A stretch of DNA of 64,000 nt, from NCBI RefSeq assembly GCF_004764705.1, contig NZ_SHLX01000002.1:372001-436000 (forward strand), written 5' to 3'. Shown here piece after piece: positions 1 through 8,172 of this stretch. The translations under genes were made by a program, and so were the position numbers. Each line of letters begins with the position of its first letter. The first letter of the stretch is position 1. This stretch comes from Paenibacillus cymbidii (lineage in GTDB: Bacteria; Bacillota; Bacilli; Paenibacillales; NBRC-103111). The notes below the pieces were generated by a model. That model ran no database searches, was not told the DNA's origin, and saw only the letters and a program-made list of their open reading frames with translations.

Positions 1-284
1 GAGATCAGCATCAGCGAAATGTTCAGCGCCACGCCGATGACGGTAATCAGTATGGTGTTACGATACCCGGACCACATCTGCGGCATGCGGAAAATTTGCT
101 CGTAAGCGCCGAACTCGAAATGATGCGGAATCATCCGCAGCGGATGCGCCAGGTAATCGTCGTACGGCGTAATCGAAAAGACCAGCACGTAGTAGAACGG
201 GAACAAACAGATCAGCGCGAACAAGGTAATGAGGATATAGTTGAAGCTGTCGAATATTTTATCGCCGAACGATCGGATCGTCAT
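1..284 (-). CDS. Carbohydrate ABC transporter permease, LplC type (partial)
   Basis: This is the N-terminal 94 codons of an inner-membrane sugar permease; the rest lies beyond the left window edge. The visible part reads MTIRSFGDKIFDSFNY and then enters a hydrophobic first membrane segment (ILITLFALICLFPFYYVLV), followed by the start of the first periplasmic loop, as is usual for CUT1-family LplC/YtcP permeases. The ATG at 284 follows a GGAGGC ribosome site. It lies 37 bp downstream of the LplB-type partner, so the two permeases should be co-transcribed and form the heterodimeric channel for the binding protein at 1427-3100. Confidence 0.85.
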   Translation of the reverse strand, partial: MTIRSFGDKIFDSFNYILITLFALICLFPFYYVLVFSITPYDDYLAHPLRMIPHHFEFGAYEQIFRMPQMWSGYRNTILITVIGVALNISLMLI

Positions 285-321
285 CGGGGCTGCCTCCTTG
301 GTTGCGGTATGATGCGGCCGG

Positions 322-1242
322 TTACCATATGCCGTCCTCTTTCATCAGCTTGGCCAGCCAGTTGCCGAGGAGCAGGAAGATCAGTCCGATCACGGAAGTG
401 AACAACCCGACCGTCGTGCCGAAGGCGAAACGGCCGCCGAGAATGCCGACCCGGTACGCGTAAGTCTCGAACACCTCGGATACGTCCAGATTCATCGGGT
501 TCTGCAGCACGAAAATTTGCTCGAAGCCGTTGCCCATAATTTGTCCCAGCCGCAAAATGAACAGAATAATGATCGTCGACTTGATCCCCGGAATCGTAAC
601 GTACCACAGCTTCTGCATTTTGCTGGCGCCATCGATGCCCGCCGCCTCGTACAGCTCCGAGTTGATGCCCGCGATCGCCGCCAGGTAGATGATGCTTCCC
701 CAGCCCGCGTCCTTCCAGATGCTGCTAAGTACGACGATCGGACGGAAGTAGTCGTTGTCGGCCAGGTAGAAGATCGGCTCAGCGCCGAACTGGCTCATGA
801 AAATATTGACGATCCCCCATGTCGGGGACAGGAAGTTGACCAGAATGCCGCCGATGACGACCCACGAGATGAAGTGAGGCAAATAAATGATCGTTTGCGA
901 CACCCGCTGGAACACGAGGCTGCGCACTTCGTTCAGCATCAGCGCCAATATGATCGGAAACGGGAAGCCGAAGACGATGCGCAATAACCCGAGGTAAAGC
1001 GAATTCCAGAATACTTTGTAAAAATCGCTGAGCCCGAACATGTAGCGGAAATTCTCAAAGCCGATCCACGGGCTGCGCAAAATGCCCTTGGCAAAGTTGA
1101 AATCCTTGAAAGCCATCAGCACGCCGTACATCGGAATGTAGTTGAAAATAAAGAAGTACACCACGCACGGAAGCAGCAGCACGTACAAATACTTCTTCTT
1201 ATTTAAGTAGCGCCAGGCGCTCCTCATCGTTGCCGAGCTCAT
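322..1242 (-). CDS. Carbohydrate ABC transporter permease, LplB type
   Basis: Integral membrane permease of about 306 residues, first subunit of a CUT1 sugar importer. Hydrophobic segments start at YLYVLLLPCVVYFFIFNYIP, and the cytoplasmic EAA loop that docks the ATPase is visible as YEAAGIDGASKMQKLW near the C-terminal third. An upstream in-frame ATG exists at 1332, but the ATG at 1242 (MSSATMRSAW) is preceded by AGGTGA and removes an unlikely charged leader, so it was chosen. No ATPase gene is near; such importers often share a distant MsmX-type ATPase. The gene has its own candidate promoter motif upstream and follows a terminator after the binding-protein gene. Confidence 0.88.
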   Translation of the reverse strand: MSSATMRSAWRYLNKKKYLYVLLLPCVVYFFIFNYIPMYGVLMAFKDFNFAKGILRSPWIGFENFRYMFGLSDFYKVFWNSLYLGLLRIVFGFPFPIILALMLNEVRSLVFQRVSQTIIYLPHFISWVVIGGILVNFLSPTWGIVNIFMSQFGAEPIFYLADNDYFRPIVVLSSIWKDAGWGSIIYLAAIAGINSELYEAAGIDGASKMQKLWYVTIPGIKSTIIILFILRLGQIMGNGFEQIFVLQNPMNLDVSEVFETYAYRVGILGGRFAFGTTVGLFTSVIGLIFLLLGNWLAKLMKEDGIW

Positions 1243-1303
1243 TCGCTTCACCTCTTGATCGTTCTTGTTGCCTTGCTTTTGTCTGATCTCTGGCTGCTTC
1301 CTC

Positions 1304-1368
1304 AGTGTACCCGTTCCGCCGATTGCCAACATCTACGAACATTGGGGAAACGGATACAATCTTTAGGT
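1304..1368 (-). promoter_or_regulatory. Candidate activator-dependent promoter of the permease genes
   Basis: On the minus strand a -10-like TACACT lies at 1309-1304, without a good -35. The 19-bp core ACGGATACAATCTTTAGGT (plus-strand reading) is at 1350-1368, 40 bp upstream of the -10. The same core with one change occurs at 7733-7751 before the GH130 gene, 41 bp from a TATACT. The matched spacing suggests an activator site, possibly for the YesN-type regulator at 3133-4680. Confidence 0.45.
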
Positions 1369-1385
1369 GCGCTGGGCGAATGGAC

Positions 1386-1413
1386 AAAAAAAGCTCCCGG
1401 CAAACGCCGAAAG
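1386..1413 (-). terminator. Rho-independent terminator after the binding-protein gene
   Basis: On the minus strand CTTTCGGC (1413-1406), loop GTTT, then GCCGGGAG (1401-1394) form an 8-bp stem with two GU pairs, followed directly by C and seven T (1392-1386). It sits 14 bp past the stop of the 1427-3100 gene and before the permeases, so it probably lets the binding protein be made in excess. Confidence 0.7.
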
Positions 1414-1426
1414 CCGAAGAAACCCG

Positions 1427-3100
1427 TTATTTCTGCTGCGACGCCTGCTGCTCCCGGAAAATGTCGTAAATGTCCTTGGTCAGCACGATGCTGTCGCGTT
1501 TGTTCGCGTAGAAGCTGTGGTACCAGTCGTCGACCTGCTTGCCGCCGGCGTTGTTCCATAATGCCAGGGCGTCGGCCTTCGCTTGCGCGGGCGTATAGCC
1601 GGGCGTCAAAATCGACTTGATCCAGACGTCCCCTTCGCCTGCGCCGGTATGTTTGCTCATGTCGGACAAGATCGTCTGCAGATCCGCCGGCAGCTGCGGC
1701 ATGTGCTCGGGATGAGTCGGGCCGGCCGTGTCCAGGCTGAAGTCGACGAAGGCGGAGTTCAGCTCGAACATCTCTTTGACATGCTTCTGCAGCGGCTCCT
1801 TGTCGCTCAGCTTCTCTTTGCCGAAATAGCACGCCCCCGACAGGATCGGCGACGCCAGCATGGCGAAATCGCCCGACGCGTAATTGAATTCCGTCTTCCA
1901 CTTGTCCAGGTCGATCAATTGCGGGCATTGGTCGCCAACGGTTTGGCTATGGACGCCTTCGAAGCCGTAATACATCGTCTTCATGAACGATTCGGAGGAG
2001 GCAAAATCGATATACTGGATCACCGCTTCCGGGTCCTTCGTCTCCGCGTTGACGACGCCCGTCATCTGGATCGGGTTGACGAAGACGGGATTGAACCGGC
2101 CGACCGGCGTCGCCACATACGGTGAAATCGCGAGCTCGGCTTCGGGCACATTGCGTTTGAGCGGGACGTAAAAGTCGGTATAAAAGGTGATCGGCACATT
2201 GAACTGTTCCATGTAAATGCCGACCTTGCCGTTAAGGAAATCGTTCTTGGCCCGGGCGCCGTTCTTGTCGTTCAAGTAGCCCGGGTCGACAAGCCCTTCG
2301 CTGTACAGCGCCTTCTTGAACGCCGTTACCGCTTCGATGTTGTCCCAGCCATGGACCAGTTCGCCGCCGCGTACGACGTAGTCCGGGTACGTCACGCCGA
2401 ACATTTCGTCCAGCGCGGCGCCGGAATTGTACGACATGGCAATGCCGTACGTATCCTTCTTGCCGTTGCCGTCCGGATCCTGCTCGGTGAACGCCTTGGC
2501 CAGCAGATACAGATCGTTCGTCGTTTGCGGCATCTCCAGATTCAGTTTGCGCAGCCAGTCGCTGCGGATGAACAGGCCGCGCTGCGGCACCGTTTCGTTG
2601 ATGCGGCCGAACTGGTACAGGTTGCCGTCCGATCCCGCCCCCGCCTTGCGCAGCGCCGGGAACAGGTCGAGCAGCTCCTTGTAATGCATGCTGTACTGGT
2701 TGATCATGCTGTCGATCGGCCGAAGCAGCTTCTGGTCGATCAGCGTATATTTGATTTGCGGCGCGTATTCGAGAATCAGGTCCGGCGCTTTGCCGGAAGC
2801 GAACAGCGTGTTAAGCTTCTGCTCCGACTGCGTTCGCGGCACCGCCACGAATGTCACGTCGACCGGGCCCGCCTCATTGATCCAGCGCGTCATCTTGTTG
2901 TTCTCGATTGTGCCTTCGCTGGCGGGAATCGTACCGCGATCGTAGACCGTAACGGAAATGTGCCCGCGCGGCGCGGCGCTTCCTTCCTTGCTCCCGCCGC
3001 CGCTGTCGCTGCGCTTGCAGCCGGACGACAAGAGCACAAGGGCGGCCGTCACGATCGCCGCGGCGGCGAATGCGGATCGGCTCCATGGCAGCTTCTTCAT
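1427..3100 (-). CDS. Extracellular sugar-binding lipoprotein (ABC, family 1)
   Basis: Membrane-anchored solute-binding protein of 557 residues that should capture an oligosaccharide for the permeases at 322-1242 and 1-284. The N-terminus MKKLPWSRSAFAAAAIVTAALVLLSSGC is a lipoprotein signal with a lipobox ending in Cys28, followed by a Ser/Gly-rich linker. The length fits the long LplA-type binding proteins of Paenibacillus. An AAAGGAGAG ribosome site precedes the ATG at 3100. It lies directly downstream of the sensor kinase and response regulator genes, a standard arrangement for substrate-controlled sugar importers. The substrate is not evident from sequence; the nearby GH130 gene makes a mannoside plausible. 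Confidence 0.88.
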   Translation of the reverse strand: MKKLPWSRSAFAAAAIVTAALVLLSSGCKRSDSGGGSKEGSAAPRGHISVTVYDRGTIPASEGTIENNKMTRWINEAGPVDVTFVAVPRTQSEQKLNTLFASGKAPDLILEYAPQIKYTLIDQKLLRPIDSMINQYSMHYKELLDLFPALRKAGAGSDGNLYQFGRINETVPQRGLFIRSDWLRKLNLEMPQTTNDLYLLAKAFTEQDPDGNGKKDTYGIAMSYNSGAALDEMFGVTYPDYVVRGGELVHGWDNIEAVTAFKKALYSEGLVDPGYLNDKNGARAKNDFLNGKVGIYMEQFNVPITFYTDFYVPLKRNVPEAELAISPYVATPVGRFNPVFVNPIQMTGVVNAETKDPEAVIQYIDFASSESFMKTMYYGFEGVHSQTVGDQCPQLIDLDKWKTEFNYASGDFAMLASPILSGACYFGKEKLSDKEPLQKHVKEMFELNSAFVDFSLDTAGPTHPEHMPQLPADLQTILSDMSKHTGAGEGDVWIKSILTPGYTPAQAKADALALWNNAGGKQVDDWYHSFYANKRDSIVLTKDIYDIFREQQASQQK

Positions 3101-3132
3101 ACGTCTCTCCTTTCCCCGAAAGGCCGGCCGTC

Positions 3133-4680
3133 TTACGGCTGATGCTGCTTGCGGTATTCCTTGGGCGACAGCCCGGTCGACTGCTTGAACAGCTTGGCAA
3201 AATAGTTCGGCAAATCGTACCCGATCAGGCCGGACACTTCGGTTACGTTCAAGTCCGTATTCGACAGCAGCTTCTTCGCCTTCTCCATCCGCAAATCCAC
3301 CAGGTAGGTCACGAAGCTGCGCCCTGTCTCCTTTTTGAACAGATGGCTGAAATACGTCGCGTTGAGATGAATATGCGAAGCGACCTGCTGCAGCGACAGC
3401 GGCTCCGCATAGTGTTCCTCCATATAACGGATCGCCCGCGTCACCGTGCCTGCATTGTATTTATGCTGCCAGCTGCCGAGCGCTCCCATGAACCGTGCGG
3501 TTTCTTCCTGCAGCCAGGCGTACACCTCGTCGCCGCTGCGGCAATTATGCAGCTTGCCGATGCGCGCCGGCAAAGCGGGCGAGTCGTATTCCTGTTCGAG
3601 CTGCTTGCGCGCCGTCTCCTGCAGCGCGAAGCTGAACGACAGCGCTTCGATCCGCCAGGCGTCTTCCCGCATCGCGCGAATGTCCTTCATTTGCTGCTCG
3701 AGATACTGCCCCAGCGCTTCCGTCTGCCCCGCCAAAATGAACGACAGCGTCTGCGCCGCGAGCAGCTGCTGCTTAGCCCGGTTGATCGGCGCCGCACCGC
3801 CGGCCGCTTCGCCGGACGGCTCCTCCTGCTGCTGCGCCCGTTGCGGCCCGCCGGCGGCCATAACCGCTTCGTAGGTGTCGGCCAGCCGCGAGAGGTCGCC
3901 GACAGCGCCGGCCTGATGCGAAACGATGGCAAGTCCGAGCAGACGGTGTACGGTATCCTGCACCGCCTCGCAAAGCGCAAGCGCCTCCACCTGCCCCGGC
4001 ATAAACAGCGCGAAGCGTCCGGATTCGATCAGCAGCAGCGTGCCGGCCAGTCCGTGCACATCGAGCAGCTCGCTGATGATGTTGAGCACCGCAAATTGCA
4101 GCAGCGGCACGTCGCGTTTCACATACTGCTTGTGAGCAGGCAGAAAGTCGGCAATATGAAACAGTACCAACTGGCGTTCCGCGAGCACGCGCTCCAACTC
4201 GGCGACCGTTTCCTTGCGGGTCGGAAACCGCAGGAACGACGCGCGCAGCGTGTTCTCCAGCAGCAGCTGGTGTTCGCTCGCTTCCTTGCGCCGCTTGAGC
4301 TGGCTCGAGGCGAGCTGGGCGTTGGCCTTGCCGAGCGCGTCGTGAATATCCTGCTTGCTGCAAGGCTTCACGAGCAGATCGAGCGCGCCGCTGCGCAGCG
4401 CCGTCTGTGCGTACTGAAAGTCCTGGTAGCCGGTGATGACGATGAATTCGATCGCCGGGTAGGACGCTTTTGTCCGCTGGAGCAGCTCGAGCCCGTCCAT
4501 CAGCGGCATGCGAATGTCGGTCAGCACGAGGTCGGGCAGCAGCTCGGCGATCATCCGCTCCGCTTCCTGCCCGTTCTCCGCTTCGCCGCAGACGGTCCAG
4601 CCCATGCCGGAGCCGGCGATCATTTTGGCCAATCCTTTGCGAAACAAGGGCTCATCCTCAACCAGCAGTATGCGTATCAT
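3133..4680 (-). CDS. Response regulator, YesN type (receiver plus AraC output)
   Basis: Cytoplasmic transcription factor of 515 residues. Residues 1-125 form a receiver domain (MIRILLVEDE; phospho-acceptor Asp55 in LVLTDIRMP; Lys of LLVKPCS near 105). About 270 residues of poorly conserved middle region follow. The C-terminal 100 residues are an AraC double helix-turn-helix (MEEHYAEPLSLQQVASHIHL and VTEVSGLIGYDLPNYFAKLF). It overlaps the kinase gene 4658-6478 by 23 bp, so translation is probably coupled. The likely target is the sugar importer next to it and perhaps the GH130 gene, which share an upstream motif. Confidence 0.92.
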   Translation of the reverse strand: MIRILLVEDEPLFRKGLAKMIAGSGMGWTVCGEAENGQEAERMIAELLPDLVLTDIRMPLMDGLELLQRTKASYPAIEFIVITGYQDFQYAQTALRSGALDLLVKPCSKQDIHDALGKANAQLASSQLKRRKEASEHQLLLENTLRASFLRFPTRKETVAELERVLAERQLVLFHIADFLPAHKQYVKRDVPLLQFAVLNIISELLDVHGLAGTLLLIESGRFALFMPGQVEALALCEAVQDTVHRLLGLAIVSHQAGAVGDLSRLADTYEAVMAAGGPQRAQQQEEPSGEAAGGAAPINRAKQQLLAAQTLSFILAGQTEALGQYLEQQMKDIRAMREDAWRIEALSFSFALQETARKQLEQEYDSPALPARIGKLHNCRSGDEVYAWLQEETARFMGALGSWQHKYNAGTVTRAIRYMEEHYAEPLSLQQVASHIHLNATYFSHLFKKETGRSFVTYLVDLRMEKAKKLLSNTDLNVTEVSGLIGYDLPNYFAKLFKQSTGLSPKEYRKQHQP

Positions 4681-6478
4681 TGCCCCTGCCCCCTTCCTTC
4701 GTTTCGTACGGCAGCGTCAACCGGATCAGCGTGCCTTGCGGCAGCCGGCGGATGTCGAGCCCGTAAGGCGCGCCGTGCACCAGATCGATGCGGCGGATCA
4801 CGTTGCGCACGCCGATGCTTTCCCGCTCGCGCCGCTCGTCGTACAGAATGCGGTCGTCGAGCAGGCTGTCGATCGTCTCCTGCGGCATGCCGCAGCCGTT
4901 GTCCTCGATTTCGATATGCAGCTCGGTATGGCGGCGGAACGCGCGAATCGCCAGCCGTTTGTTCGCCGTCTGGTCGCGGAATGCATGGATGAACACGTTT
5001 TCGATCAGCGGCTGCATGAGCAGGCGCAACATCCGGCATTGCAGGATGTCTTCGTCCGCCTCGATCGTCACGTACAGCTCTTCGCCGTGCCGCGCTTCCT
5101 GGATCGTCATGTAGTTGCGGATTTGCGTCAGCTCGTCCTGCAGCGTGCTTGGCGTCGTCGCCGGCGCCAGCGAATATTTGAGCAGCTCCGACAAGCTGGA
5201 GACGAGCGAAGCGGTTTCCGCGTCGTCGTACAGATACATGATTTGCCAATAAATCGTATTGAGCGAATTGTGCAGGAAATGCGGGTTCAGCTGCGCCTGC
5301 AGCGACTTCAGCTCCGCTTCCTTCTCGCTCAGCTTGCTGACGTACACTTCCTGGATCAGCGCCTGGATGTTGGCGACCATCTCGTTGAACCGTTCCGACA
5401 AATAGGCGAACTCGTCGTCCGACGTTTTCGGAATGACGACGTGCAAATTGCCTTCGCGCACCCGCTGCATGGCGGCGACCAGCACCTGCAGGGGCTTGAG
5501 CATTTTGCCGCTGAAGAAGGAGACGCTGAACGCCATCAGCAGCACGCTGACCAGACCGGACACAAGCGCCAACTGGTAGACGTTGCGCCCTTTCGCCTTG
5601 ATATCCGCCAGCGAAATGCCGCTGACGAGCGTAAACGAACGCGGCGCAAACTCGCTGCGGACGAACAAGTAGTCGCTTTTGTTATGATGCTCGATGAACG
5701 TATCGTCGCTGCCGGCCAGCGTCGGCTGAAAGCCCTCGTCGCCTTCCGGCTCGCGGCTGTACAGCAGCTCGCCGTTCTGATCGTACAAGTACGCCCCCGT
5801 CGTCCGGCCGGCCATCAACGGCTCCAGCGAGTTGCCGAAATACGCCTCGTCGATGATCAGAATCATCATGCCGTACACCGTCTGCTGTTTGGTCGATTTG
5901 AGCAGGCGCGCGGCTACGATATAGCTTTTTTGGCCGGAGGAGTCGGCGATTTTCATTCGCTGCCAGGCGATTTCCGCCGACGTTGGCTTCATACTGCTGC
6001 GCAGCAGCTGGTAGAAGTCGGGGAACTTGATCTGGAACGCCGAATTCGTCTGGCTGTAATAGCGGTTGATGCCCTGCGTGTCGACGATGTAAACGGCGCG
6101 GATCTGCTGCGTTTCGTTCTTCAGCGTCAGCAGCATGTCGGCCAGCTCGCGCTCCAGGCGAAAATCGCGGAACGCCTCGCTTTCGCCCGCCGCCGGCGGC
6201 GCGTGCATTTGCTGCATAAGCTGCTCCACGAGCGGGTGGAAAAAAACGAAATCCGTGATCCGGTACACGTCCTGGATTTTGAACCCGATCTGCTCGATCG
6301 TTTGTTCGCTCGTCTTGTGGTATTGTTTGCTGATTTCGCCTTCGAACAAATTGAGGTTGATCCGGTACGACACATAGCCGGTGACGATCGAGCAGACAAT
6401 GATAATAACCGACAGCGAAATAATCAGTTTGACTTTAAAATGTTGGTTAATATATTGAAGCAACTGTTTTCGTCTCAT
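4658..6478 (-). CDS. Sensor histidine kinase, YesM type
   Basis: Membrane sensor of 606 residues. A transmembrane segment (KLIISLSVIIIVCSIVTGYV) opens the protein. An extracellular Cache-like sensing region of about 270 residues, a second membrane segment and a HAMP domain (KMLKPLQVLVAAMQRV) follow. The His_kinase box reads LNPHFLHNSLN with the phospho-acceptor His near residue 399. The ATPase domain shows PLIENVFIHAF and DNGCGMP near 529. The ATG at 6478 was preferred over 6499 because AAGGGG lies before it and nothing like a ribosome site lies before 6499. It is the partner of the overlapping response regulator. Confidence 0.92.
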   Translation of the reverse strand: MRRKQLLQYINQHFKVKLIISLSVIIIVCSIVTGYVSYRINLNLFEGEISKQYHKTSEQTIEQIGFKIQDVYRITDFVFFHPLVEQLMQQMHAPPAAGESEAFRDFRLERELADMLLTLKNETQQIRAVYIVDTQGINRYYSQTNSAFQIKFPDFYQLLRSSMKPTSAEIAWQRMKIADSSGQKSYIVAARLLKSTKQQTVYGMMILIIDEAYFGNSLEPLMAGRTTGAYLYDQNGELLYSREPEGDEGFQPTLAGSDDTFIEHHNKSDYLFVRSEFAPRSFTLVSGISLADIKAKGRNVYQLALVSGLVSVLLMAFSVSFFSGKMLKPLQVLVAAMQRVREGNLHVVIPKTSDDEFAYLSERFNEMVANIQALIQEVYVSKLSEKEAELKSLQAQLNPHFLHNSLNTIYWQIMYLYDDAETASLVSSLSELLKYSLAPATTPSTLQDELTQIRNYMTIQEARHGEELYVTIEADEDILQCRMLRLLMQPLIENVFIHAFRDQTANKRLAIRAFRRHTELHIEIEDNGCGMPQETIDSLLDDRILYDERRERESIGVRNVIRRIDLVHGAPYGLDIRRLPQGTLIRLTLPYETKEGGRGNDTHTAG

Positions 6479-6547
6479 CGGCGCCTTACCCCTTAACATA
6501 ACCGCGGAAATAAGTGTGTGGCAAAAAGAAACCGCTTCAAGAAAGAA

Positions 6548-6562
6548 AGCAGCGAAGCTGCT
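6548..6562 (-). terminator. Weak terminator after the GH130 gene
   Basis: AGCAGC-GAA-GCTGCT forms a 6-bp stem with a 3-nt loop about 37 bp past the GH130 stop. On the minus strand it is followed by TTCTTTCTT, which is T-rich but interrupted. The call is tentative. Confidence 0.35.
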
Positions 6563-6598
6563 CTTGCGATCCGCTTCCCCGCTTTGATTCGTACTGCT

Positions 6599-7597
6599 TT
6601 ATTGGTCTTCCAGACAGGCGCGGACGAGATCGTCCACATGGGCGGTCGCCAGACATTCGACGGTGTCCGCCGCGCCGTAATACAATTTCACTTCGCCGTC
6701 GTCCTCGAGCACCATGCCCCCCGGAAAAATGACGTCGTTGCGGAAGCCGCCTTCGACTTCGTAGCTCGCTTCGGGCGCCAGCAGCGGCCGTTTGCTCATG
6801 CCGACAATCTTGTACGGATTGTCAAGATCGAGCAGCATGATGCCGGCGCAGTAGCGCTTCCTCCAGAACGGCTCCCAGCCGTTCCGGCCGCGGTTGTGGT
6901 CGATGTCGACGGCGTGGAACGTCGTCAGCCAGCCTTGCGGCGTGCGGATCGGCGGCGCGGCCGGGCCAAGCTTGTCGTTGGCGAACGGCACCTTCTCCAG
7001 GCCGAGCAGCAACTCCGTGTTGCCCCAGTATTTCAAGTCCGGCGAATCGGAAATCCAGATGTCGAAGCTGTCCTTTCCGCTCTTGCCGTATACCGGGAAC
7101 GGGCGCTCCAGCCGGACGTATTTCCCGCCGATTGTTTCCGGGAACAGCACCATGTTGCGGTTGTCCGGCGCCGACATGCTCAGCACCTCGAAATGGTCGA
7201 AGTCGTCGGTAACGGCAATCCCGCCGCGTACTCCGTGCCGCGTATCGACGGCGAAGCACAGGTAGCAGCGCCCGTCGATCACCGTCAGCCGCGGGTCGTA
7301 GGTGCGGATGATTTCGTCGCTTTCGATGCCGAATGCCGGCTTCTCCTGCACGTCCCAATGGATGCCGTCGCTGCTGAAGGCAAGGCCGACGTTCGTCGTG
7401 TTGTGCGGCAGCAGCGTGCCGCTTTCGGCATCGCCGTAATCGTTGCGGAACATCATGACGTAGCGGCCTTCGTACTTCGTTACGCCGGCGTTGAAGACGA
7501 GCGCGGGCTTGTAAGGCACGTCGGCGGCGGTCAGAACCGGATTGCCGGCGTAACGCGTGACGATCGGATTGGAAGCAAGCGGATTGGGCAATGTCAT
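6599..7597 (-). CDS. Glycoside hydrolase family 130 (mannoside phosphorylase-like)
   Basis: Cytosolic enzyme of 332 residues with a five-bladed beta-propeller pattern. GH130 enzymes mostly split beta-1,2- or beta-1,4-mannosides with phosphate, giving mannose 1-phosphate. Visible family features are NPVLTAADVPYKPALVFNAG at the start, RTYDPRL with Asp101 as the probable proton donor, and GPAAPPIRTPQGWL and IFPGGMV toward the C-terminus. The ATG at 7597 follows AAGGAGA; the upstream ATG at 7624 lacks a ribosome site. No secretion signal is present, so the substrate must be imported, probably by the adjacent ABC system. Hydrolase activity is also known in the family and cannot be excluded. Confidence 0.87.
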   Translation of the reverse strand: MTLPNPLASNPIVTRYAGNPVLTAADVPYKPALVFNAGVTKYEGRYVMMFRNDYGDAESGTLLPHNTTNVGLAFSSDGIHWDVQEKPAFGIESDEIIRTYDPRLTVIDGRCYLCFAVDTRHGVRGGIAVTDDFDHFEVLSMSAPDNRNMVLFPETIGGKYVRLERPFPVYGKSGKDSFDIWISDSPDLKYWGNTELLLGLEKVPFANDKLGPAAPPIRTPQGWLTTFHAVDIDHNRGRNGWEPFWRKRYCAGIMLLDLDNPYKIVGMSKRPLLAPEASYEVEGGFRNDVIFPGGMVLEDDGEVKLYYGAADTVECLATAHVDDLVRACLEDQ

Positions 7598-7685
7598 GGG
7601 ATAGGTTCTCCTTCTCGTATGCAAAATATCGATGCTCTGGCAAGGAATACCCGTTCATTGACGCATTGGGCCGCTCCTCAGGACC

Positions 7686-7751
7686 AGTATAGGTGATGGT
7701 TCCGACAGGCTGCAGCAACGGAAGATGGGAAAACGGATAAAATCTTTAGGT
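7686..7751 (-). promoter_or_regulatory. Candidate activator-dependent promoter of the GH130 gene
   Basis: On the minus strand TATACT lies at 7691-7686. The 19-bp core ACGGATAAAATCTTTAGGT (plus-strand reading) is at 7733-7751, 41 bp upstream. It differs from the copy at 1350-1368 at one base and has nearly the same distance to its -10. No convincing -35 is present. Confidence 0.45.
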
Positions 7752-7781
7752 CGCTCTGTCGGATCGGCCTCAACCGGCAAT

Positions 7782-7884
7782 ATCCGGCGAAATCGGCTCC
7801 CGCTGCGCGCGGGGGGGGGGGTTGGGATTCCGATCGCTTCTCCACCCCAACCCCCGCTCTCCGCTCCCGCCGCTCGCCCCTGTT
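7782..7884. repeat. Hairpin element, simple copy
   Basis: The segment starting ATCCGGCGAAATCGGCTCC and the closing segment ending CTCGCCCCTGTT are near-identical to two segments at 18003-18056 and 18171-18208. Here they are separated by only a few bases, and GGGGGTTGGG and CCCAACCCCC can pair. A run of about ten G lies inside. There is no coding potential. A palindrome array (7975-8168) follows, as it does in the second copy. Confidence 0.6.
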
Positions 7885-7974
7885 CCAACCATCGCCAAAC
7901 GCGGCATTCTCCCCCCGCCGCCTCAGCTAGCCATTTGCTTCACTGCCGCTCCGCTCCGATCAAGCGTCTTGCCA

Positions 7975-8168
7975 TATAGGCCATGTTTTATTGCCTATTC
8001 CGTCTAAAACGGGCTGCCCCTCTAAAATAACCAGTGAAATCGCTGGCTATTTCGGCTAAAAGACCTGATTCGGGGGCCTGGCGGAGCAAATAAGCCCTAT
8101 TTTCACTGGCTATTTCCGACGAGGCGGGCCAAATCGGGCAAATAAGCCATTTTTTACTGGCTATTTTC
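7975..8168. repeat. Intergenic palindrome array, copy 1
   Basis: A row of short imperfect palindromes built on AAATAGCCAGTG/CACTGGCTATTT and AATAGGCCAT/ATGGCCTATT units, with a spacer containing GACCTGATTCGGGGG. It ends 5 bp from the stop codon of the AraC gene at 8173-9090. Four related arrays lie at 10194-10388, 18210-18344, 24538-24733 and 53885-54081. Confidence 0.75.
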
Positions 8169-8172
8169 GTGG

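Noticed and set aside
3070..6496. Long plus-strand frames opposite the YesN/YesM genes (3070-4992 and 4508-6496)
   Set aside because: They overlap each other and lie antisense to two clear, conserved genes; the products are low-complexity and resemble nothing.
7811..7821. Run of about ten G as a phase-variable tract
   Set aside because: It is inside a non-coding hairpin element, not in a coding or clear promoter position, and the second copy of the element lacks it.
7975..8168. Possible CRISPR array
   Set aside because: Repeat units are palindromic, unequal and unevenly spaced, spacers are related between copies, and no cas gene is present in the window.
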